64,000 nt of DNA from Bog-257 sp963805985. GTDB taxonomy: Bacteria; Acidobacteriota; Terriglobia; Terriglobales; Acidobacteriaceae. Below the pieces are notes generated by a model that searched no databases, was not told the origin of the DNA, and worked only from the letters and a program-made list of their open reading frames with translations. The translations under genes and the position numbers were made by a program. The stretch spans positions 248,001-312,000 of the forward strand of contig CAWDWG010000001.1 in assembly GCA_963805985.1 (NCBI GenBank). Reading direction: 5' to 3'. How positions within the stretch are numbered: the stretch's first letter is position 1; each line of letters starts with the position of its first letter. Positions 58,853 to 64,000 of the stretch are shown here, piece by piece.

Positions 58853-59022
58853 GTAGCGCCGCCATCCTGGCGGTTGGATCTTCACTGTAGCGCCGCCATC
58901 TTGGCGGCTGGATTTTCACCGTAGCGCCGCCATCCTGGCGGCTGGATCGCAGGCCTCTGGCCTGCGCAAGGCATTTGGCAGGCGAGACGCCTGCCCGACA
59001 GCCGGTCGGAGGCCGCCGCTAC
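58853..59022 (+). repeat. Family A composite repeat, copy 9, with tripled first hairpin
   Basis: The first hairpin unit with its GGATNTTCAC-type tail is repeated in tandem with an exact 34-base period (starts at 58853, 58887, 58921), followed by the other three hairpins and a diverged end (GGCCGCCGCTAC). Confidence 0.9.
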
Positions 59023-59522
59023 ATATTCAACTGACCGGATGAAAAATTACCCATTTAGTGCCATCATTATTATTACCAAACCACTATTTGGCTAGATCAC
59101 CACTACTCCAGAGGTGCCGTTAATCGAGCCAGGATGCCCCAGGATCGACGATCGCACGGCTGGACCTCCCTCAGCCCTCGAAACCCGTTTTCCGCGCTCC
59201 AAAGCCCTGTAAACGCGATTCCCGTTTCGGGAATAAATCCTTCCAGTTCAGCGAGTTGCTTCGCCAAGCCCTTCGCCCTCGCCAGCCTACTCATCTCTTC
59301 ATGGGCCAGCATCACGACCGCTGGCCTATTTGGGAATTTGCAAGCGCCTCCCGATTCTGTCGAAAACTTTTGATTGCTTTTTTACCCTCGACCTGCTCCA
59401 AACTAGGCGGCTGCCGATTGCTCCCTTGCCAGCGCTCGTTTTGACAATTGACCGAGGTTGCGCGTCCAGCCAGTCGCGGACCTTTGGTTTGCCCAAAACC
59501 GCAGTTAACCGGAGGAGCGTCC
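59023..59522. other. 500-bp intergenic region, no supported gene
   Basis: The first 80 bases are clearly AT-rich (ATTATTATTACCAAACC). A 70-codon minus-strand frame at 59103-59315 is helical in composition but has no ribosome site or recognisable motif. The region probably contains the promoter of the S53 peptidase gene. Confidence 0.5.
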
Positions 59523-60929
59523 ATGAGAGTCTTGAGTCGTCTGATGGTTGCCGTTGTAGTCTGCTTCGCAATGAATGCTCTGGCGCAGTACGCGCCGGAG
59601 AAAACTCCAGCGCTGGATATTCCGCAACAGGCCGAGGCAGTTCCAGCAACCCCGGCGCCGCAGGTCTACCATCCTCTAGGCCAGGTGATCGTCCCCGCCA
59701 GCAGCATCGCCCGTCCGGGAGACACCGGCCTCCGCGCCCACACCAACACGGCGATCTTCGTTCCCGCCGGCAAGCCCCTGTCGTCGGTCAACCCCGATAA
59801 CACCTTTGCCGAGTCGCCGGCTTCGCTGGGATGCGTTTACCGGGTTGCGCTGCAGTACACCGGTTGCAACCCCGCCAATGGAGGCACCAATCATCCCACC
59901 GGCGGCTGGGGCGCGATCGCGCTGGTCGACGCTTACGACAATCCCAACGCAGCCAAGGACATCAACGCCTTCATCAGCCACTTCGGCCTGCCGGCGGTAC
60001 AGTTCCGCAAGATCTACGCCAACAGCAGCTATGGCACGCTGGGTGGCCTGACGGCCAGCTGCAACGGCACCCCGGCCGGCAACACCGATTGGGGACTGGA
60101 AGAAGACCTGGACATCGAGTATGCCCACGCCATGGCGCCTGACGCCAAGATTCTTCTGGTCGAAGCCTGCAGCAACTCGTTCAACGATCTCTACTACGCC
60201 GAGGCGGTAGCCGGCATCGAGGTGACCAACCGCGGCGGCGGCGACATCTCCAACAGCTGGGGCGGCGACGAGTATCCCGGCCAAGTCGGCTCCGGAGGAG
60301 ATAACTTCTTCTTCCGCTATTACTGGAACAAGCTCGTGTACTTCGCTTCGGCCGGCGATGACGGTTGGGGCGCGCAGTTTCCCAGCTCCTCGCCATGGGT
60401 GGTTTCGGCGGGAGGCACGACCATCAATCGCGACTCCTCCGGCAACTTCCAGAACGAGAGCTGCTGGTCCGGATCGGGCGGCGGCGTGAGCGCCTACGAG
60501 ACCTGGCAGAACCCGCCAAACATCGAACAGGGCATGGGGCCCTGGTCCGACTACCAGTTTCCTTTCGCCGGACAGGGCGCGCGGCAGACTCCCGATATCT
60601 CGTTTGACGCCGACCCCAACAGCGGAGCCATGGTCTACGACAGCTATGGCTACGGTGGCTGGCTCCAGGTGGGCGGCACCAGCCTGGCTTCGCCGGCGCT
60701 GGCGGGAATCGTCAACGCGGCCGACAATGTGTTAAGTCAGGGCGCTTGCGGGGGAAGTTACGCCGCGATGGAGAACAACCTGATCTACAGTCAGCTGTTT
60801 TCCCATCAGGCCTATCCCAACAACTACTACGACGTGACCACGGGATCGAACGGCAGCGGTCACAACGCCGTCGCGGGCTATGACCAGTGCACCGGCGTCG
60901 GCAGCGTTCGCGGACATCTGGGGAAGTAG
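59523..60929 (+). CDS. Sedolisin-type serine peptidase, S53 family
   Basis: A 468-residue exported peptidase. After the signal peptide (VAVVVCFAMNALAQ) the catalytic residues are Glu193 and Asp197 (in LEEDLDIEYAHAMAPDA, E-x3-D) and Ser387 in GGTSLASPALAG; the oxyanion Asp is expected in the SNSWGGDE stretch. These are the S53 sedolisin motifs, for acid-active endopeptidases. The usual about 180-residue pro-domain that keeps the enzyme inactive is missing: only about 110 residues separate the signal and catalytic part. Its end is short as well, with only GYDQCTGVGSVRG of the Ca-binding loop visible. Confidence 0.93.
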   Translation: MRVLSRLMVAVVVCFAMNALAQYAPEKTPALDIPQQAEAVPATPAPQVYHPLGQVIVPASSIARPGDTGLRAHTNTAIFVPAGKPLSSVNPDNTFAESPASLGCVYRVALQYTGCNPANGGTNHPTGGWGAIALVDAYDNPNAAKDINAFISHFGLPAVQFRKIYANSSYGTLGGLTASCNGTPAGNTDWGLEEDLDIEYAHAMAPDAKILLVEACSNSFNDLYYAEAVAGIEVTNRGGGDISNSWGGDEYPGQVGSGGDNFFFRYYWNKLVYFASAGDDGWGAQFPSSSPWVVSAGGTTINRDSSGNFQNESCWSGSGGGVSAYETWQNPPNIEQGMGPWSDYQFPFAGQGARQTPDISFDADPNSGAMVYDSYGYGGWLQVGGTSLASPALAGIVNAADNVLSQGACGGSYAAMENNLIYSQLFSHQAYPNNYYDVTTGSNGSGHNAVAGYDQCTGVGSVRGHLGK

Positions 60930-61027
60930 GGTTGTAGTAAGAAGTAACGTGAAGTAGCGCCGGCCTCCTTTGCAGTCGAGCGGGGAGACGGCGCTATTTC
61001 TGATTTCATAGCGCCGATGCCAAACGT

Positions 61028-61127
61028 GTAGCGCCGGCCTCCGGCAGGCTGTCGGGCAGGCGTCCTCGCCTGCCCACAACCTGCGGGCCGGAGGCCCGCA
61101 CTCCAGCCGCCAGGATGGCGGCGCTAC
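61028..61127 (-). repeat. Family A composite repeat, copy 10
   Basis: A full inverse copy: GTAGCGCCGGCCTCCGGCAG to GGATGGCGGCGCTAC, with the second hairpin of the GCGGGCCGGAGGCCCGC variant. A further partial start (GTAGCGCCGGCCTCC) lies at 60955. Confidence 0.88.
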
Positions 61128-61136
61128 TCGCATCAG

Positions 61137-61205
61137 AGAAAGCCCAGCGCGGAAGCGCTGGGTACACCGCGCTCCTGAACTCCCCAGCCCCTTCAGGGGC
61201 GGCAC
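61137..61205 (+). repeat. Palindromic repeat, family E
   Basis: GCCCAGCGCGGAAGCGCTGG is followed, after a spacer, by GCCCCTTCAGGGGCGGCACA. It matches 48622-48672 in the opposite orientation and lies right next to a family A copy in both places. Confidence 0.78.
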
Positions 61206-61213
61206 AATCGCCC

Positions 61214-62047
61214 TTACTGGATCGCCTGCGGGCGTTGCGACATCAGTTCCTCAAATCGTTTGTCGGTCCGCAGCGTGGCGAATTCCTTGTCGGTATACAC
61301 ATCGTTGATGTGCTTGTACCCGTCTTCCATCGCCTTGCGCAGATACTCCAGCGAGCGGTCGAAATCTCCCGCCTGCGCATACATCTTGGCGACCAGGAAC
61401 GAGAACGCGGCGCGGTCATCGGGCGAAGTTGCCTGTGCCATCACCCCGGTCTTGGTGGCGCGCACAAAGATATTCGGATCGAGAACGAAGGCCTGGCGAA
61501 ATTGCTGGGCTGCGTCGGCATAGTCGTGCTTGCCGAAGTACGACGCACCCATGTTGTAGTAGAACACCGCGTCGTCGGCGCGCAGCGCAACCGCCTTCTT
61601 GTAGTAGACGATGGCCTTGTCGTACTTGCGCTTCATCTGCTCGACGTAGCCGCGATTGTTGTACGACGCCGGATCATTCCTGTCGAGCTTGATGGCGCGG
61701 TCGAAGGCCTTGGCCGCGCGATCGGGGCGCTGCAACAGCAGATAGGCCATGCCGACCTTGTTCCACAACTGCGATGACGGCTCCTTCTTGATCGCTACAT
61801 TGTAGTAATCAATCGAGTCGAGGTAGCGCTTTTGCGCGCGCAATTGGTCGCCCTGCTGCTCCAACGTGGCGGCCGAGGCGCTGCCATCGGGAACCGGCGG
61901 CGGCGTCATCTGCACGGGCGGCGCGGTGGCTTCCGCCGCTGGCGGAGTGGCTTGCTGTGCGGCTGCGTTGAGCGAAACGAAAATTGCGAGCAGCAGAATC
62001 AGCCCGCAGTGGAAGAGCGTGAACCGAGCAGATCGGAGATCAGCCAT
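61214..62047 (-). CDS. Exported TPR-repeat protein
   Basis: A 277-residue protein with a signal segment (LILLLAIFVSLNAAAQQ), a Pro/Ala-rich linker and about five TPR motifs between residues 60 and 250: ATLEQQGDQLRAQKRYLDSI, LWNKVGMAYLLLQRPDRAAK, SYNNRGYVEQMKRKYDKAIV, FYYNMGASYFGKHDYADAAQ and FLVAKMYAQAGDFDRSLEYL. Such proteins act as periplasmic scaffolds for protein partners. It stands alone between a repeat cluster and the penicillin-binding protein. Partner unknown. Confidence 0.9.
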   Translation of the reverse strand: MADLRSARFTLFHCGLILLLAIFVSLNAAAQQATPPAAEATAPPVQMTPPPVPDGSASAATLEQQGDQLRAQKRYLDSIDYYNVAIKKEPSSQLWNKVGMAYLLLQRPDRAAKAFDRAIKLDRNDPASYNNRGYVEQMKRKYDKAIVYYKKAVALRADDAVFYYNMGASYFGKHDYADAAQQFRQAFVLDPNIFVRATKTGVMAQATSPDDRAAFSFLVAKMYAQAGDFDRSLEYLRKAMEDGYKHINDVYTDKEFATLRTDKRFEELMSQRPQAIQ

Positions 62048-62198
62048 TGCCGGCTCCTTTGGTCGGTGCGATGGAGAACCTTGCGTGCCCCAGGTATTTC
62101 GTCCCTGCTTGGACGTTCACCGGAACAAATCGTACCCCACGGTTAACGTTTTTCTTTGGACGATTTAGGACGCTAACCTGTGCGCGATCTGTGCCCCA

Positions 62199-62227
62199 GA
62201 GCCTGCCCTGAGCTTGCCGAAGGGTTC
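62199..62227. repeat. CCCTGAGCTTGCCGAAGGG repeat
   Basis: A near-palindromic CCCTGAGCTTGCCGAAGGG, matching a short repeat very widely scattered in bacterial genomes (CTGAGCNTGTCGAAGG type). It lies upstream of the TPR gene. Confidence 0.6.
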
Positions 62228-62296
62228 ACGTCCGTTTTTTACCTGGGCGCCGGAAGGCGGCGCGCTCCATCCGCAACGTTGCTGCCCATAATAGAC

Positions 62297-64000
62297 CTAT
62301 TTTGGGTTGGGATTGTTCCCATTTTGTGGCGCACCCGTCCCGTTATTTTGCTCTTGGTCACTACTATCTCCGTGCCCAAAGAGCCGGCTGAAGAAGCCTT
62401 TCTTCTTTTTCTTCGGCTGACCGTCATTCTCTGCGTCGATGTTGGTCACCTGGCCGGCGGGGGTTCCTGCGGTCGATTGCGGCGGGCCGTTGGTGCTGGT
62501 CGGAGGCGCGGCTACCGGCGGCGATCCTAATCCGAAGATCTTCTGCACGACGTTACGATGATCGCCGAAGCCCTGCTCGCAGGTTTCCTTCGGCTCGGTA
62601 CCGGCGATGAAGGCGACGTTGTAGTCCTGCGGACAGGACGGCGTCGCCAGCAGGTTGGTAGTTTTGTCGAGCGACACGTTGACCACGCCCGACGGTGCGG
62701 GGAAATCCTTGGTGTTGGCGTACTGCGGCAGCTGGACCGCGCGCTTCATGAACTCCGCCCAGATGGGCGCAGCCGCCGCGCCGCCGGCCAGCTTGATGTC
62801 GGTGTAATCGTCGTTACCCACCCAGACGATGCACAGCAGATTCGTCGTGTAGCCGGCGAACCACGCGTCGTGCGACGTGCCGGTCTTCCCTGCTGCCGGC
62901 GGCGTGAACCCGCGCGCCCGCACCGGATATCCGGTGCCGTTATTGACCACCGCTTCCATCATCGTGGTCATCACGTAGGCGACACGCGGATCGAGCACTT
63001 CCTTCGAGTCGCTTTGATAGTTGTTCAGGATATTGCCTTTGGCGTCGCGCACCGACCGCACCATCTGCGGCGCCATCCGCGTGCCGCCGTTGGCAAAGAC
63101 CGTGTAAGCTCCGGCCATTTCCACCGGAGTCGCGGCATAGGCGCCGAGCGCGACCGCCGGCGTTCCGCGCGCGCTGGTAATGCCCGCAGCGCGAGCCAGC
63201 GCTGCGACTTTGTCGAAGCCCACTTCCTCGCCCAACCGCACCGTCGCATTGTTCAGCGACTCCGCCAGCGCATAGCGCGCCGTCACTTCCCCGTGGAAGT
63301 TCTCGTGATAGTTCCGCGGCTCGTAAACATCGTCGCCGTTGTTGATGGCGATGCTCACCTGCGAATCGTCAATCAAACTCGCCGGCGTAAACACGCCACT
63401 GTCCTGGGTCACCACGCCGGTATTGGGATCAGCGTTGGCCTCGGTCAGCGACTGCCCGGTCACCGCGGTATTGATCGCGGTCGCGTAGACAAACGGCTTG
63501 AAGATCGATCCCGTCGGCCGCTTGGCGAGCGCATGATTCAGCTGGCTCATGCCGTAATTTCTGCCGCCGACCAGCGCCAGCACCTCGCCGGTATGCGGAT
63601 CGAGCGCCACCAGTGCCACTTGCGGCATCGGGCCGGTGTCGACCTTGACCTCGCGCACCGCGTCTTTGCCGGTGCCGATCTTAGTTACGTGCGTGCGCTT
63701 CTTCTGCACCTGCTCATCGACCAGCGCCATGCCGATATCGACTGCCTCGGCCGCCGCCTTCTGCAAATCCGGATCGATCGAGGTGTAGATGCGCAGCGCG
63801 TGATCGTTCAACTCTTCTTCGCTGAACTGCGGCGCCAGCTGGTCCTTCACCAGATCGACAAAGTAAGGCGCGTCGCTGGCTTCGACATTCGGCGTTGCCA
63901 GCTTCAGCGGCGTCGCCTTCGCCCGTTCGGCTTCGTCACGGGTTATCGCGCCGGTGTCGACCATCGAATCCAGTACCAGATTGCGCCGCTCCAGCGCGCG
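62297..64000 (-). CDS. Penicillin-binding protein 1A, C-terminal part
   Basis: The C-terminal 567 residues of a class A PBP; the frame runs off the right edge with RALERRNLVLDSM, the end of the transglycosylase domain. The transpeptidase motifs are all present: RPTGSIFKPFVYATAI with SxxK, SLNNATVRLG as SxN, and KTGTSHDAWFAGYT. The region QKKRTHVTKIGTGKDAVREV is typical of the linker. The tail after about 560 is Pro/Asn/Gly-rich with a basic patch (KKKKKGFFSRLFG), unusual for this family. It builds and cross-links peptidoglycan. The N-terminal membrane anchor lies outside the window. Confidence 0.93.
   Translation of the reverse strand, partial: RALERRNLVLDSMVDTGAITRDEAERAKATPLKLATPNVEASDAPYFVDLVKDQLAPQFSEEELNDHALRIYTSIDPDLQKAAAEAVDIGMALVDEQVQKKRTHVTKIGTGKDAVREVKVDTGPMPQVALVALDPHTGEVLALVGGRNYGMSQLNHALAKRPTGSIFKPFVYATAINTAVTGQSLTEANADPNTGVVTQDSGVFTPASLIDDSQVSIAINNGDDVYEPRNYHENFHGEVTARYALAESLNNATVRLGEEVGFDKVAALARAAGITSARGTPAVALGAYAATPVEMAGAYTVFANGGTRMAPQMVRSVRDAKGNILNNYQSDSKEVLDPRVAYVMTTMMEAVVNNGTGYPVRARGFTPPAAGKTGTSHDAWFAGYTTNLLCIVWVGNDDYTDIKLAGGAAAAPIWAEFMKRAVQLPQYANTKDFPAPSGVVNVSLDKTTNLLATPSCPQDYNVAFIAGTEPKETCEQGFGDHRNVVQKIFGLGSPPVAAPPTSTNGPPQSTAGTPAGQVTNIDAENDGQPKKKKKGFFSRLFGHGDSSDQEQNNGTGAPQNGNNPNPK

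Noticed and set aside
59103..59315. 70-codon minus-strand frame
   Set aside because: Helical composition but no ribosome site, no recognised family and no operon context; left as unannotated sequence.
36116..61205. Arrays of palindromic repeats as a CRISPR
   Set aside because: Copies are dispersed over kilobases, nested and without regular unique spacers; no cas gene is present.

Overview
The window looks like a chromosomal stretch of an Acidobacteriota genome, most likely class Terriglobia (Acidobacteriia). The call rests on gene content: an Oar-like TonB receptor with a carboxypeptidase regulatory domain, a VWFA-related Acidobacterial protein, a GloVer-repeat protein, a tandem DUF507 pair, DUF3467, a YXWGXW-type lipoprotein, a secretin with a C-terminal cohesin domain, and several BIG2 lipoproteins. 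The DNA is GC-rich and gram-negative in character (Lpt machinery, TolC, TonB receptor, secretin). No rRNA, complete tRNA, CRISPR array, integrase or transposase gene was found.

Layout. 1-11100 is a mostly minus-strand housekeeping block: recJ, an RDD membrane protein, a fused lptC-lptA, lptB, rpoN, hpf and a ClpA/B-type AAA+ ATPase; lptA-lptB-rpoN-hpf is a classic conserved order. 11269-22927 holds the DUF507 pair, a HigA antitoxin with a remnant of its toxin, membrane glycosyltransferases, queG, a MarR-azoR pair with two palindromic operators, a cold-shock gene and pheA. 23111-29954 has stress-type small proteins (lmo0937-like, CsbD), an orphan hydantoinase A, GNAT, PfpI, another GT39 and a DUF433-DUF5615 pair. 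30146-43822 carries envelope and export genes (TonB receptor, VWA protein, MoaD-MoaE fusion, thioredoxin-like protein, TolC, SGNH hydrolase + DUF6311). 44238-54823 is a patch of small and secreted proteins plus smpB. 55255-64000 has a secretin and two pseudopilins, an S53 peptidase, a TPR protein and a PBP1A running off the right edge.

The most unusual signal is not a gene. Intergenic spaces are filled with palindromic repeats of several families: ten copies (eight full, two half) of a composite 100-170 bp element (family A), three MITE-like elements with 11-bp terminal inverted repeats (family C), and shorter hairpin families (B, D, E). Many share a TNNA-type loop (TAAA, TGAA, TTTA, TTCA) while stem sequence differs between copies and remains self-complementary. 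They nest in one another and reach gene ends, in one case supplying the last codons of a glycosyltransferase. Other notable points: a 26-bp copy of the smpB 3' end flanking the GloVer gene, an E1-alpha-like protein lacking its thiamine-diphosphate motif, and four genes each broken by what looks like one extra base in a short run of identical bases, which may be assembly error.
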